A stretch of DNA of 64,000 bases from Actinomycetota bacterium (GCA_009702045.1 WLIV01000013.1:24552-88551), one strand, 5' to 3'. Shown: positions 52,926 through 62,120, counted from the stretch's first letter. Numbers and translations are program-made. Notes: a model not told the origin generated them from the sequence alone.

Positions 52926-55231
52926 TCCAACCATGGGCCACCCGTGTGCGGCGCGAGCAGTTCACGGCGCAACGCCACCAGCTTTGGCGCTGGCTCGGCC
53001 GCCGCCCACGGGTCGGCGGCCAGCGCGCGCTCGTAGCTCTCCCACTCGCTACGTACCCCCGCCAGATCCCCACGACGGGAATGGGCGCGCATACGCAGGG
53101 CGATCAGCTCTTCGTGACCGGCCAGCACCTTCAGCCCCTGACCGGTCGCCCAGAACACTCCGTCGATATCGCCTAGCGCGAGGTAATGGTTCGCCAACTC
53201 GATCGCCGCTCCGGTGGCCAGCAGTACGAGCGACGACGTGATGCCCTCCGCGTCGGTCCACAGGTATGAGGTATCGGCAAAGGGCAACCCGCAGAGCAGT
53301 TCCACACCTGGCCGCAGCACATCGATGGCAGCGACCGACGGCAACCCACGGGAGTACGCAACACGGTCACTCAGGAGTTCGGCGTCGGTGACGACGCCCG
53401 GATGTAACGGCAACTGTTCGGTCAGCGTGCGCCCGATCCACTCTTCACCTTCTGGCGGCGGCACCGTACGTGCGAGCGCACGGCGCGCGTCGCTGACGAC
53501 GTTGGCGAAGGTTGCGTCGCGCACGTCGAGATCCCACAACGCGGTACGCGCCCCACCGCGTGTGGAGCGTTCACGGTGTTGGCTGAGCCACACCACCAAC
53601 TCCAACGACTTCGAGCGGTCGAACGCCGCCGCCTGCCCAGCACACGACACCACCTCCACCTGCCCCAGTACGCGCACGAGTAACGACCACTCGCGCTCGC
53701 CGAACGGTTCCACCGACAGCGGAGGCAACGCGTGAGCGCTGATCGGCACCACCTCGGCATGCGCCGAAAGCGGCTCGGTCGCAGCCTCCAACACATCGTA
53801 CACCCCCGCGACATCGTGCTCAGTCAGACCGACTGGGTGCACACGCAGGCCCAGCGGCGCCAGCACATGGTGATCGCCGTGAGAGGCCAGCGTCCACGTA
53901 TCAACGAACCCTGGTGAGTCCACCACCACCGCCAACCCACGACCGGCGCCCACGGCACCCACCTGACCCGCAATCGATGGCGACACGGCCTGATCGGCGG
54001 CGACAACGATGAATGGTTCCCACAGCTCGCCGCCGACACCCCGCGCTCGCAACGCGAACGTCGATGATCCTGCTGCCGGCGTGCTGCCCAATGACGAGGT
54101 CGCGGCATCGATCGCCGCCGCCAGCGAGTCGGCGGCTTCGACGGATGTCTCCGGATCGGGCTCCGCACCCAACCCGACGGTGAGCACACGCGCGCCACCC
54201 AACAGCGGCGACAGCGCGAGCGAGCACGAGATCGCCCGCAGCATCGGCACCGACCACGGCGACTGCACGGTCAACACACCGATCGCCTCGATGTCGACGA
54301 ACACTTCCCCCTCGTCGCTGCCCCCGAGGTGCGCCATCGCCGGACACGGCTGCGGTGAACAACGCGCCGCGGGAGCAAGCTCGGCCAGCGTCACCGCACC
54401 GCCGAGCGTCCAACTGTTCGAGTGCGCATCGACCGTCCACCTCGGATCCGAAGGTGCGGCTGTACCTCTCAGATACAGCCGCACTTCGCCCATGTCGCCA
54501 AGCACCGCTGCGAGCACCACCGCATCCTGGGCAGCGAGGTCGGCGGCCACCGCCCGCAACGCGATGTCGAGCCGCACGATGCACTCGCCGGCCGACAGCG
54601 AACGCAACATCGTCTCGGTGCGCACGTCCTGCGCTGTCGGTGGTGTGAGCCGGGCGCCAACACCAGCGGCGCGCCACTGACGACGACGGCGTGCCTCCAA
54701 CAGCGACACCGCACCTGCGGAGAACAGCAGGGCAGTGCCGAGGCCGGCGGCGAACGGCGCCAGATCCGATGACGAGTCGACACGAGCAGCGCTGACCGGC
54801 ACAACCGTCGTCGGCACTGCGGGGGGTGTCGGGTCGGCCCCGCTCGAATGCATCGTCGGCAGCAGCGCGCCGAACGAGGCCCCCACCGCCCCGACGGCCA
54901 CCACCCGCACCAGGCCGCGCACCCACCGACCTGCGCCTGGCTCCAGCGGCGCCAGCGGCCGCCCCTCCGATCGCCGACGCGTCGAGCGCACATGCGCGAA
55001 CTCGGCCAGGGCGGTGAGCGCGAACCACGCCCAGAGCGCGGCGAAGAGCGCGAGGCCACAACGCACGACGAGGTCGTTGGGCACGCGCCGCTCGTTCCAT
55101 GCCGCAGTGAGTTGTGCGAGGCCGGGGAAAGGGGAACCCATTGCGGCGATAACGGCGCACGGCACGCCGACCAGCAGGCCGAGCAACAGCACCAGCGCCA
55201 GGAGGCGGATGGGGTGGAACACTCGAGACAT
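52880..55231 (-). CDS. Membrane-anchored BTAD-type transcriptional regulator of the tad locus
   Basis: This is a 783-residue protein. Four hydrophobic segments lie within the first 190 residues (LLALVLLLGLLVGVPCAVIAAM; LALFAALWAWFALTALAEF), followed by a long middle region. The C-terminal 240 residues begin with a winged-helix segment (LVRVLGQVEVVSCAGQAAAFDRSKSLELVVWLSQHRERSTRGGARTALW) and continue into the BTAD TPR-like helices (LANHYLALGDIDGVFWATGQGLKVLAGHEELIALRMRAHSRRGDLAGV). It is the last gene of the pilus locus. Its place there suggests that it links membrane state to transcription; this is inferred. Confidence 0.84.
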   Translation of the reverse strand: MSRVFHPIRLLALVLLLGLLVGVPCAVIAAMGSPFPGLAQLTAAWNERRVPNDLVVRCGLALFAALWAWFALTALAEFAHVRSTRRRSEGRPLAPLEPGAGRWVRGLVRVVAVGAVGASFGALLPTMHSSGADPTPPAVPTTVVPVSAARVDSSSDLAPFAAGLGTALLFSAGAVSLLEARRRRQWRAAGVGARLTPPTAQDVRTETMLRSLSAGECIVRLDIALRAVAADLAAQDAVVLAAVLGDMGEVRLYLRGTAAPSDPRWTVDAHSNSWTLGGAVTLAELAPAARCSPQPCPAMAHLGGSDEGEVFVDIEAIGVLTVQSPWSVPMLRAISCSLALSPLLGGARVLTVGLGAEPDPETSVEAADSLAAAIDAATSSLGSTPAAGSSTFALRARGVGGELWEPFIVVAADQAVSPSIAGQVGAVGAGRGLAVVVDSPGFVDTWTLASHGDHHVLAPLGLRVHPVGLTEHDVAGVYDVLEAATEPLSAHAEVVPISAHALPPLSVEPFGEREWSLLVRVLGQVEVVSCAGQAAAFDRSKSLELVVWLSQHRERSTRGGARTALWDLDVRDATFANVVSDARRALARTVPPPEGEEWIGRTLTEQLPLHPGVVTDAELLSDRVAYSRGLPSVAAIDVLRPGVELLCGLPFADTSYLWTDAEGITSSLVLLATGAAIELANHYLALGDIDGVFWATGQGLKVLAGHEELIALRMRAHSRRGDLAGVRSEWESYERALAADPWAAAEPAPKLVALRRELLAPHTGGPWLDQPPLAAAAAASLRS

Positions 55232-55263
55232 CTCTGCGTCCTTTCGTGGGTGACCGCGCACGG

Positions 55264-55656
55264 TCAGGTCGAGTAGGCGAGTCGGGCGGTGCCGGTGACC
55301 GTGATGCTCACGGTGTCGACGCCACCGAGGATCAAAAACACGGTGCGCCGCCGCTCGGTGATCGTGACCGACACGTGGTCAGCCGTCACCGCCACGCTGA
55401 CATCGGCGGGTGCGATACCAGCTCGTATCGCGTGATCGAGTGCCGCAGCACTTGCCTTCGTGCGGTCGAACCCACTCATCGGCGTTGCCGTCGCGACTGC
55501 GGCGCGAGCCGCCGCTTCGGCGGTGTTGTAGGCGTGCCGACGGGCCACCATTACCCGACCCCCATCGACCACCAGGCCCGCACCCATCAACGTGATGATC
55601 AGCAGGAACATCATCACCACGGTGATCGCGCCACGATCGCGTTCGTGCGCGTTCAT
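55264..55656 (-). CDS. TadG/TadE-like pilus assembly protein
   Basis: This is a 130-residue protein with the TadE/TadG pattern: a short charged leader (MNAHERDRGAITVVMMF), one membrane helix (LLIITLMGAGLVVDGGRVM) and an extracytoplasmic part with RRHAYNTAEAAARAAV, as in the putative Flp pilus-assembly TadE/G-like proteins. It overlaps the upstream TadE gene by four bases (ATGA) and is followed by the BTAD gene. Confidence 0.84.
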   Translation of the reverse strand: MNAHERDRGAITVVMMFLLIITLMGAGLVVDGGRVMVARRHAYNTAEAAARAAVATATPMSGFDRTKASAAALDHAIRAGIAPADVSVAVTADHVSVTITERRRTVFLILGGVDTVSITVTGTARLAYST

Positions 55657-56078
55657 CGCTGGTACCGATCGACCGGTTGCCGGTCGCTCATCGCAACTGT
55701 TCGCCAACCCGGCGCCCAGATACCGATCAGTTCTTGTGTGCGGATCGTGCACGTCACCGTCACCGTCACCGAACCGCCTTGCCACGTGCCGGCTACCGAA
55801 CGATCGGTACGCACCGCAACCTGCACACCGTCGCGACAGCGACGCTGAAGCTGGGTCGTGTTCGCTGCAGCCACCGCAGCACGCTCGGCCGACACCGGGT
55901 CGGGTGCCAGCGATGCAGCGCGAGCCGCCGACTGTGCCGCATTCGTGACCTCGACGCCCGCCGCATGCAGTCGCCCGACGTAGCCGATGAAGAGCATCGC
56001 CACGAGACAGAACACGAGCAGGTACATCATCTCCACCGGTGTGGCGATGCCGTCGTCCTGTCTCCACCACCGAGGCAT
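55653..56078 (-). CDS. TadE-family pseudopilin-like protein (second)
   Basis: This is a 141-residue protein with a TadE-like N-terminus (DGIATPVEMMYLLVFCLVAMLFIGYVGRLHAAG, Glu at helix position +5 or so) and an outside domain (EVTNAAQSAARAASLAPDPVSAERAAVAAANTTQL) with a Cys pair. TadE proteins are processed by the prepilin peptidase and needed for Flp pilus assembly. It is tightly packed with its neighbours, overlapping the downstream ATG and one base from the upstream gene. Confidence 0.86.
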   Translation of the reverse strand: MPRWWRQDDGIATPVEMMYLLVFCLVAMLFIGYVGRLHAAGVEVTNAAQSAARAASLAPDPVSAERAAVAAANTTQLQRRCRDGVQVAVRTDRSVAGTWQGGSVTVTVTCTIRTQELIGIWAPGWRTVAMSDRQPVDRYQR

Positions 56079-56079
56079 G

Positions 56080-56469
56080 TCACTGCTCCTTCGGCGCCGA
56101 TTCGACAACACGCACCCGGACACCGAACTGCTCACCCAGCACACCCGGCGTGTACCCATCGACCGTCACCGACATCGTGGTCCCCGATGTGCACGTGACC
56201 ACGGCCTGTGTGCCCCATCCGGCGGCATGTCGGCGGATCATGTCGCGCGCTGCTGCAACGCCGTGTGCGCAGTCGCCGTCGTACGCCGCGGCCACGCGCA
56301 CACCCTCGACCGCAGCCTCGTCGTACACATTGCGCGCATGCCAGTAGGCGACACTCTCGAACACGAGCAGCATGACGAACAACACGGCCATGAAACCGAA
56401 CAACATCTGGATCGACACGTCGACCGCCCCACGGTCGCGACGCAGCGACGGACGACGTGTCGGTTCCAT
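56080..56469 (-). CDS. TadE-family pseudopilin-like protein (first)
   Basis: This is a 129-residue protein with basic leader RRPSLRRDRGAVDVSIQ, one membrane helix (MLFGFMAVLFVMLLVFESVAYWHA) and a TadE-type outside part (VYDEAAVEGVRVAAAYDGDCAHGVAAARDMI) with two cysteines. It belongs to the minor pilin set. The upstream small membrane protein ends one base before this ATG. Confidence 0.85.
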   Translation of the reverse strand: MEPTRRPSLRRDRGAVDVSIQMLFGFMAVLFVMLLVFESVAYWHARNVYDEAAVEGVRVAAAYDGDCAHGVAAARDMIRRHAAGWGTQAVVTCTSGTTMSVTVDGYTPGVLGEQFGVRVRVVESAPKEQ

Positions 56470-56470
56470 C

Positions 56471-56704
56471 TCAGGGCGCCACCGGGTCGGGCACGCTGTT
56501 CTTGGCCTGGTTGAACTTGGTCATGAAGAACGCCGTCGCGGCAAGCGCAACGACGATGCCCACGGCGAGCCAGATCATCTTGGTGACGGCCTCGTCGACA
56601 CCGTCCTCCTCGTACCGATCGTCCCAGGCGCGGTGCACGCGCGACCGAATGTCGCCGCACGCGAGTTGCACCCACACTGCCAAAGGGAGAAGTTGCTCCG
56701 TCAT
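56471..56704 (-). CDS. Small membrane protein at the pilin position of the tad locus
   Basis: This is a 77-residue protein with one strong hydrophobic helix (MIWLAVGIVVALAATAFFMTKF, about residues 43-64) preceded by DRYEEDGVDEAVTK. It sits where the Flp pilin gene would be expected. A Gly followed by an acidic residue before the helix (DG-VDEAV) is weakly like a prepilin cleavage site, but the canonical Gly-x4-Glu spacing is not present. It may be a divergent pilin or an accessory subunit. Confidence 0.72.
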   Translation of the reverse strand: MTEQLLPLAVWVQLACGDIRSRVHRAWDDRYEEDGVDEAVTKMIWLAVGIVVALAATAFFMTKFNQAKNSVPDPVAP

Positions 56705-56774
56705 CTGCGTGTCCAATCTGTTGTTGCCGTTGTCGGCATCTCGTGCGCACCACGACGGGGGTGCCCCGTCTTGC

Positions 56775-57662
56775 CTACCCGCCGAAGGCGTCGCTGATCC
56801 GCTGTGCCAACGGGTAGGCCAAGAACACGATCGTGGAGACCACGAATCCGATGGTGGGGCCCGAGAGGCTCGCGTTCGCCCGGTCGGCGTCGCGCTCCAA
56901 CTCATCGAGTGCCTTGGCTCGCATCGACCCGGCCAATGAGGCCACCGTGTCGCTGATGGAGACCCCCTGCAGGCCCTGACGTTCCAACGAGGTGGCGAAC
57001 TCGCACAGCTCGCGTACGTCGTAGCGACGACCGAAGTCGTCGATGGTTTCCCAGAGCGGAACACCCCGCTGCGGCGCAGCCTGCAGTTCGCTGCGCAGCG
57101 CATCGAACGCCTCGCCGGCACCAACCTGCAGAGCGAACCGCACGGCCTCCTCGACGCTCTGATCGGTGGTGAGACCCACAGCGACGAGCTGCACGAAGTC
57201 GTTGGCCGTGCGTCGGTAGAGACGGCGCTGACGATCGATGCGGGCGTCCAGATCGTGCACCACGATCAGCCCGCCCATCGCCGCGGCAACAGGGGACAGC
57301 AGCAACCAGAGCGACGACAGCGGCAGCATCCCCAGCGACATCAACGCGGCGACAGCGGCGAGCACTGCGAACAACAACATTGAGATCGAGACGACGACGC
57401 GTGTAGCCACGTCCGTGATCGTGAGACCGACCATCTGCAGACCTTCGCCGAAGTGCCGCTCGACCCATCCACCCGTGGGTCCGGCCGCGATCGTGTCGCG
57501 CCACGATGCGGCCGCTGCTGTGCCCGAGCCGGCGGCACCGCCGTACATCCGTTGCCGAGCGACCGCCAATGACGCGGGCGCCCGGCGCAACGACCGGGCG
57601 ACGCACCACACCGCACCTGCCACGAGTAACGCCACTGCGGCACCGAGCTGCAGCGGGTTCAT
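56775..57662 (-). CDS. tadC: TadC-like pilus assembly membrane protein (T2SF)
   Basis: This is a 295-residue protein with the type II secretion F domain (about residues 150-285: RLYRRTANDFVQLVAVGLTTDQSVEEAVRFALQVG; RRYDVRELCEFATSLERQGLQGVSISDTVASLAGSMRAKALDELERDADRA) and membrane helices at both ends. TadB and TadC form the inner-membrane platform on which the TadA ATPase works. Its ATG overlaps the TadB stop by one base (TGATG). Confidence 0.9.
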   Translation of the reverse strand: MNPLQLGAAVALLVAGAVWCVARSLRRAPASLAVARQRMYGGAAGSGTAAAASWRDTIAAGPTGGWVERHFGEGLQMVGLTITDVATRVVVSISMLLFAVLAAVAALMSLGMLPLSSLWLLLSPVAAAMGGLIVVHDLDARIDRQRRLYRRTANDFVQLVAVGLTTDQSVEEAVRFALQVGAGEAFDALRSELQAAPQRGVPLWETIDDFGRRYDVRELCEFATSLERQGLQGVSISDTVASLAGSMRAKALDELERDADRANASLSGPTIGFVVSTIVFLAYPLAQRISDAFGG

Positions 57663-58540
57663 CACCTCACCCCCGTGGAGCCAACGACCCGGTAGCGCAG
57701 CGGTGGCTCGTAGCGGCACAGCGACCGCAACCACATGACGCAACCCAGCCACATTCCCAGCGGCAGCAACAACACCACTTGGCCAACGGCCGTGTTGTAG
57801 GGGTCGAGCAGATTGCCGCCGGCAACGCGCAGATACGCGACCAACAACGCGCCGATGACGACGAGTCGTTTCATACTCGACTGGTACACCGCTCGTGTGC
57901 GGTCGATGCGCTCACGCGCTGTCACCTCATCGCGGGCCGAGGCGGCCAACGTGTGCACTGTGGCGTAGAGGCGACCAGCACCAGCCGAACCACCGATCAC
58001 CAGACGAATGGCTGCAATCGCTGCGTCGGAGATCGGGTGCGCGAGATCATCGGCAAGATCGGCAAGCGCATCCTCGGTGCGGTACCCCACGCGGCGGCGG
58101 TGCACGAACGAGCGCAACGCGGGAGCGATCTCATCCGGCGGCCGCGCCGCAGCTTGCTCCAGTGCATCCTCGGCGCCGATCGACGACCCGCGCAACGTGT
58201 CGCGAAGGTCTTCCAACCACTTGGCAATCGCCTCGACGTGACGACGCTCCTGTTCGGCACGCGAGTCGTGCAGCAACCGCCCCCACATCGCAGTGACCGC
58301 ACCGGCAACCGCAGCCAGCAGCACCCACTGCGTCGCCAGCAACACCAAGAACCCGGTGACCACACCAACCAACACGCGCCGATCAATGCTGAATGCTCGC
58401 CTCGCCGTCAGCGGCATCGCCCGGATGGCGAGAGTGGGCGACGGTGTTGCGAACCCGCGACTGATGGCGAGGAGCCCGAGCGCGAGCAGCACGCATACGC
58501 CCAGAGCAACAGCCGGCGACGGAGGCGCGACGGCGGCCAT
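57662..58540 (-). CDS. tadB: TadB-like pilus assembly membrane protein (T2SF)
   Basis: This is a 292-residue protein with N-terminal helices, a cytoplasmic T2SF domain (EAIAKWLEDLRDTLRGSSIGAEDALEQAAARPPDEIAPALRSFVHRRR; AASARDEVTARERIDRTRAVYQSSMKRLVVIG) and two C-terminal membrane helices. It is the partner of TadC. I place the start at the ATG one base after the TadA stop; an ATG at 58576 in the same frame is possible and would overlap TadA. Confidence 0.88.
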   Translation of the reverse strand: MAAVAPPSPAVALGVCVLLALGLLAISRGFATPSPTLAIRAMPLTARRAFSIDRRVLVGVVTGFLVLLATQWVLLAAVAGAVTAMWGRLLHDSRAEQERRHVEAIAKWLEDLRDTLRGSSIGAEDALEQAAARPPDEIAPALRSFVHRRRVGYRTEDALADLADDLAHPISDAAIAAIRLVIGGSAGAGRLYATVHTLAASARDEVTARERIDRTRAVYQSSMKRLVVIGALLVAYLRVAGGNLLDPYNTAVGQVVLLLPLGMWLGCVMWLRSLCRYEPPLRYRVVGSTGVR

Positions 58541-58541
58541 G

Positions 58542-59861
58542 TCAGACGGCCCACCGGACCGCATCGTCGGTTTCATGCCACCAGTGCGTGGAGAAGTCGG
58601 GGGTGTGCGCGAGTAGCCGTTCCAACATTGGCCGCTGGGGCTCGGAGGCAGGCCGCGGACGCTGATCAGTGACGCCGGGGCGGACGGAGAACAAACGATG
58701 CATCACGAAGCGGGCCCCGTCCTCTTCGACCGACGGTGCGGCGATCTCGGTGACCGTGCGACCCGATCGGTTGTCGCCCGAGACGTGCACCACGAGGTCG
58801 ATACTGCGGTAGACCTGCCAGCGAGCCATACGTAGCTCGGCACCGTTGTGGTAGGCGATCAATTCAGCCAGTCGTTCGACGCCGTCCTTGGCCGACCCTC
58901 CATGCACCGTGGCCATCGCACCCTGGCCGATGGACATCGCCTGCACGAGTGCACCACCTTCGGCCCCACGCACCTCACCGACGACGATCCAGTCGGCGCG
59001 GGTACGCACGGCGGGCACCATCATCGCGTGGCACGAGATGCCGACACCGTCGCTCGTGCTGGGCACCCGCGACTGATACGCGTGCACGAACCGATGGCGA
59101 CCCATCTTCGCCAGGTTCAACTCGAAGTCGGTTTCGACGGTGACGATCACATCGTCCTCGTCGATCTCATGCACCAAGGCGCGCAGCAGGGTGGTCTTGC
59201 CCGAGCCCATGCGTCCACACACGACGATGGTCATGTCGGCGGCGACCGCTGCACGCAGCAACGCTGCAGCGCCGTCGTCGAGCATTCCTCGCTCGGCGAG
59301 GTCGGCGAGTGACATACCGAACACCGCTGCACGGCGGATGGTGATCAGCGGGCGCTGCACCACGTCGAACCCTTCGCCATGGAAGCGGATACCCGGCTCG
59401 AGTTCGAGGTCGACGAACGGGCTCTCGCGATTGAACGGTCGTCGCCGCAGAGTGGCCGTGTCGTAGATGATGCGCTCGAGGTCGCGATCGCGACGCACGA
59501 TCGGCGGCAGCATCTGATGGGTGCCGTCGGCTCGCTCGACCCGCACGGGATCGGCGCCGAACACCAGCACGTCGGTGACCTGCGGGTCGCGCAGGACAGT
59601 GAGCAGACGTGGAAGGCCGAACATTTCGGACACCACGAGCTCGATCAGCGTCTCGTGCTCCGCGGCCGTCAGTGGCGCCGAGCGGGCGACCATCCGTTGC
59701 TGGTTCAGTTCGGGCAACACCGTCCGGTCGAGCACCTCGCGGGTGAGCTCCTCGCGCAGGTCGCGTTCGCGTGCAGACTCATCGCGCGCCGCAACGGGGA
59801 ACCGATCGCCCCACTGCCGACGCACGTCGACCGCGAGCTGATCGAACTCTTCATCGGTCAT
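58542..59861 (-). CDS. tadA: TadA/CpaF-type secretion ATPase
   Basis: This is a 439-residue type II/IV secretion ATPase that powers Flp pilus assembly. Walker A is VVCGRMGSGKTTLLRALVHEI (216-224 core). The Asp box and Walker B-like region follow (VIVTVETDFELNLAKMGRHRFVHAYQSR; RADWIVVGEVRGAEGGALVQAMSIGQGAMATVHGGSA, with the His box). The N-terminal helical part (residues 1-100) is typical of CpaF. Its ATG overlaps the TadZ stop by four bases. Confidence 0.94.
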   Translation of the reverse strand: MTDEEFDQLAVDVRRQWGDRFPVAARDESARERDLREELTREVLDRTVLPELNQQRMVARSAPLTAAEHETLIELVVSEMFGLPRLLTVLRDPQVTDVLVFGADPVRVERADGTHQMLPPIVRRDRDLERIIYDTATLRRRPFNRESPFVDLELEPGIRFHGEGFDVVQRPLITIRRAAVFGMSLADLAERGMLDDGAAALLRAAVAADMTIVVCGRMGSGKTTLLRALVHEIDEDDVIVTVETDFELNLAKMGRHRFVHAYQSRVPSTSDGVGISCHAMMVPAVRTRADWIVVGEVRGAEGGALVQAMSIGQGAMATVHGGSAKDGVERLAELIAYHNGAELRMARWQVYRSIDLVVHVSGDNRSGRTVTEIAAPSVEEDGARFVMHRLFSVRPGVTDQRPRPASEPQRPMLERLLAHTPDFSTHWWHETDDAVRWAV

Positions 59862-60622
59862 GCTGCGGCCTCCCCGTTCGAGGCGTTCGTCAGCACTTTC
59901 GTGGCGAGCTGTTGGGTCGCCTGCACCAACGAACTCCTCCGTAGACGGCGATCGGAGTGCGCTGCGCCGCGGTGCAGCAGGTCGACGGCGTTGGTGTCCC
60001 ACGGCAGCCAACCGACGCAGCGGTCGCCGAGTTCGCTGGACAGTGCCGAGCGCGGGAATGCAATTCCCGATGGAGACTCGACCACCACCAGCTGACACCG
60101 CTGCCCCTGCAATCCGGCGTCGGACGGCGACACGCGTCCGCCAGCACGGAGCCACTCGTCGGAGGCCACCGTTGCACTGACCTCGGCGCTCGTCACCATC
60201 AGCAGCTGGTCGGCCGTTTGTACCAACGGCCACACCGGCGTACCCGCCCGCATCCGTCCGACATCGACCACCACCGTGCCCGGGAGTTCCCTGAGTGCAG
60301 GGATCCACGGCAACCGCGGCTGGTGGCAGGCGAACGCGCGGAACGAGTCGGCGGGAGCGGTGACCACATTTACTTGACCCACTGTCTGGGCGACTTCGTG
60401 GAGCGCCTCCACCGCAGTCGCACGGTCGGTAGGAAACGCCACCCGCTCAAGACCACCGATGGCGAACGGAGCGAGGTGCACCCGACCGGCGAACACTCCA
60501 CCGGCGGGGTCGGCCTCGACCAGCCACGCACCATCGGGATGCAGTGCTGCGGCAGCCGACGCAAGCGCGAACGCTGTGGTGCTGGCGCCGAGGCCACGAA
60601 ACGAGCCGACCGTGATGATCAC
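59858..60622 (-). CDS. TadZ/CpaE-like ParA-family protein
   Basis: This is a 254-residue protein of the ParA/MinD-like superfamily. The P-loop region reads VGSFRGLGASTTAFALASAAA, with GASTT in place of GKTT, so the invariant Walker lysine is missing, as known for atypical TadZ ATPases. WLVEADPAGG and PGTVVVDVGRMRAGTPV follow. TadZ places the pilus machine at a cell pole. The GTG overlaps the CpaB stop (GTGA). Confidence 0.85.
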   Translation of the reverse strand: MIITVGSFRGLGASTTAFALASAAAALHPDGAWLVEADPAGGVFAGRVHLAPFAIGGLERVAFPTDRATAVEALHEVAQTVGQVNVVTAPADSFRAFACHQPRLPWIPALRELPGTVVVDVGRMRAGTPVWPLVQTADQLLMVTSAEVSATVASDEWLRAGGRVSPSDAGLQGQRCQLVVVESPSGIAFPRSALSSELGDRCVGWLPWDTNAVDLLHRGAAHSDRRLRRSSLVQATQQLATKVLTNASNGEAAA

Positions 60623-61224
60623 GACCCGGCCTCCGCCGACCGCACCACCAACACAAGTTGATCGGTGGCAGCCAACTGAGCGACAGCAACTGCGCTCGCC
60701 TGATCGACTGCGAGCGTGACCGACAGGTTGCCGTCGGCACCGACTTCGGCATCCACAACCCGCACATCGACCGGCGCCATCGTCGCCGAGACGTCGATGG
60801 GCGCAGCGACGGCAGCGTCGCCGCGGGCGAGGCCCGAGGGGTACCGACCGGCCGCCAGCACTGCCCCGACACGTTGCTCGTGGGCACCCAGCGCAGCAAC
60901 GTTGCTCCACATACCCACTTGCACAAGTGCTCCGGGAGTGAGGTCGATGGCCGCCACCCGCCCGACAAGTGCCTGCAGCGATGCAGCCGGAACCAGGCCG
61001 TGCACTGCCCCGTCGTAGGCAACACCGGCAACGGTGAGGTCGGCCGCTTCCAGCACGTGCCCGGCCTTCACCTCGCGGGCTACCTGCACCACCTGCACAC
61101 GGTCGGCCGCCTGCGACAGACCCCACGCGACGAGCACACCGGACAACACCACCAGCGCGGCGCCGAGCGCCAGCCACTGGGTGTGCACCTTGCTGCGAAC
61201 ACGAGTGCCCTTCGCTGCGTTCAT
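60619..61224 (-). CDS. CpaB/RcpC-like SAF-domain pilus protein
   Basis: This is a 201-residue protein with one N-terminal membrane helix (WLALGAALVVLSGVLVAWGLS) and a SAF domain (VQVVQVAREVKAGHVLEAADLTVAGVAYDG; LVGRVAAIDLTPGALVQVGMW). CpaB is an envelope component of the Flp pilus system. It is shorter than many CpaB proteins. Its ATG overlaps the prepilin peptidase stop by four bases. Confidence 0.86.
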   Translation of the reverse strand: MNAAKGTRVRSKVHTQWLALGAALVVLSGVLVAWGLSQAADRVQVVQVAREVKAGHVLEAADLTVAGVAYDGAVHGLVPAASLQALVGRVAAIDLTPGALVQVGMWSNVAALGAHEQRVGAVLAAGRYPSGLARGDAAVAAPIDVSATMAPVDVRVVDAEVGADGNLSVTLAVDQASAVAVAQLAATDQLVLVVRSAEAGS

Positions 61225-61796
61225 GACCACCACCGCCCGATCGGGAGTACGAGTGCCAGCGCCCATCCGAGCCACAGCGATGGACCCAGCGGCAGCCGAG
61301 TGCGTCCAGCCACTGCGCCGACCACTCCGGCCGTGAGGGCAGCGATCGCAACGGCGATGGGGGCTGCGACCAGCCCGGCTTCCGCAGTTGCCAGGCCGAC
61401 CACTCCGGCCATCTTCACATCACCCATCCCGACCCCGCGGGTCAGTCGCACCAGCAGCATCAGTCCACCGGCCACGGCCAGTCCCACGAACGCGCCGCCC
61501 AGCACCCGATCCGCTACAGCGGCCACAACGCCGGCGACTGCGCCGATCGCGAGCAACGAGTTCGGCAGACGCTGCTCATGCACATCGACCAGGGCAGCAC
61601 TGGCGAGCGACACACCCAACAGCCCGAGCGCCAACTGCGCCACTACCGGCCGAGCAGCAACATGCCCGATCAGCAACGAGGACACCACCGCCAGCACCCA
61701 AGAGATGCGCACCCACCGGCCAGCTCCAGCACGTGCCACCACCACCCGGGTGACCGTGGAAACGGGTTCGGCCCGTTGAGAGTTGCAGGTGATCAT
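61221..61796 (-). CDS. Prepilin peptidase (A24 family)
   Basis: This is a 191-residue aspartic peptidase with about six membrane helices. The two catalytic Asp motifs are visible: ALVDVHEQRLPNSLL and RGVGMGDVKMAG (G-x-G-D). It cleaves the leader of Flp and TadE pilins. It is the first gene of the leftward tad operon, with GGAGG before the ATG and a promoter at 61834-61863. It lacks the N-terminal methylase domain of PilD. Confidence 0.9.
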   Translation of the reverse strand: MITCNSQRAEPVSTVTRVVVARAGAGRWVRISWVLAVVSSLLIGHVAARPVVAQLALGLLGVSLASAALVDVHEQRLPNSLLAIGAVAGVVAAVADRVLGGAFVGLAVAGGLMLLVRLTRGVGMGDVKMAGVVGLATAEAGLVAAPIAVAIAALTAGVVGAVAGRTRLPLGPSLWLGWALALVLPIGRWWS

Positions 61797-61833
61797 TCTC
61801 GGTCCTCCGCCAAGGGGACTTTGTGGGAAGCAG

Positions 61834-61863
61834 ATTCTTTGAACGGGTGCGACCGAATGTCAA
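61834..61863 (-). promoter_or_regulatory. Candidate promoter of the tad operon
   Basis: On the minus strand TTGACA (61863-61858) and AAGAAT (61839-61834) are 18 bases apart and lie 38 bases before the prepilin peptidase ATG. The -35 is perfect; the -10 is weak. This is the only good promoter-like site seen upstream of the eleven tightly packed genes. Confidence 0.5.
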
Positions 61864-62022
61864 CCACTTGATGAAAGCTTGACGGGTCCTGCACATTCCT
61901 ACTGGGTACGACGAGATGGCCAATCCGGCAGAACTGCCGGTCATCCCGCGCCAGCTCGCATCCGACAGACCACGGTTCCCTGTGGGCGCGTGAGTGTTCG
62001 GGCGGTAGTCTGTCGCACGTCT

Positions 62023-62113
62023 GGAGAGGTGCCCGAGTCAGGTCGAAGGGACCGCACTGCTAATGCGGAGACCGCCTTCAAGTGGTCCGTGGGTTCAAAT
62101 CCCACCCTCTCCG
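62023..62113 (+). tRNA. tRNA-Ser (GCT)
   Basis: This is a 91-base tRNA with the long variable arm of class II tRNAs. The anticodon loop is CTGCTAA, giving GCT. Acceptor GGAGAGG pairs with CCTCTCC, discriminator G; the CCA is not encoded. The T arm GTGGG-TTCAAAT-CCCAC is regular. Confidence 0.95.
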
Positions 62114-62120
62114 CGCAAAT

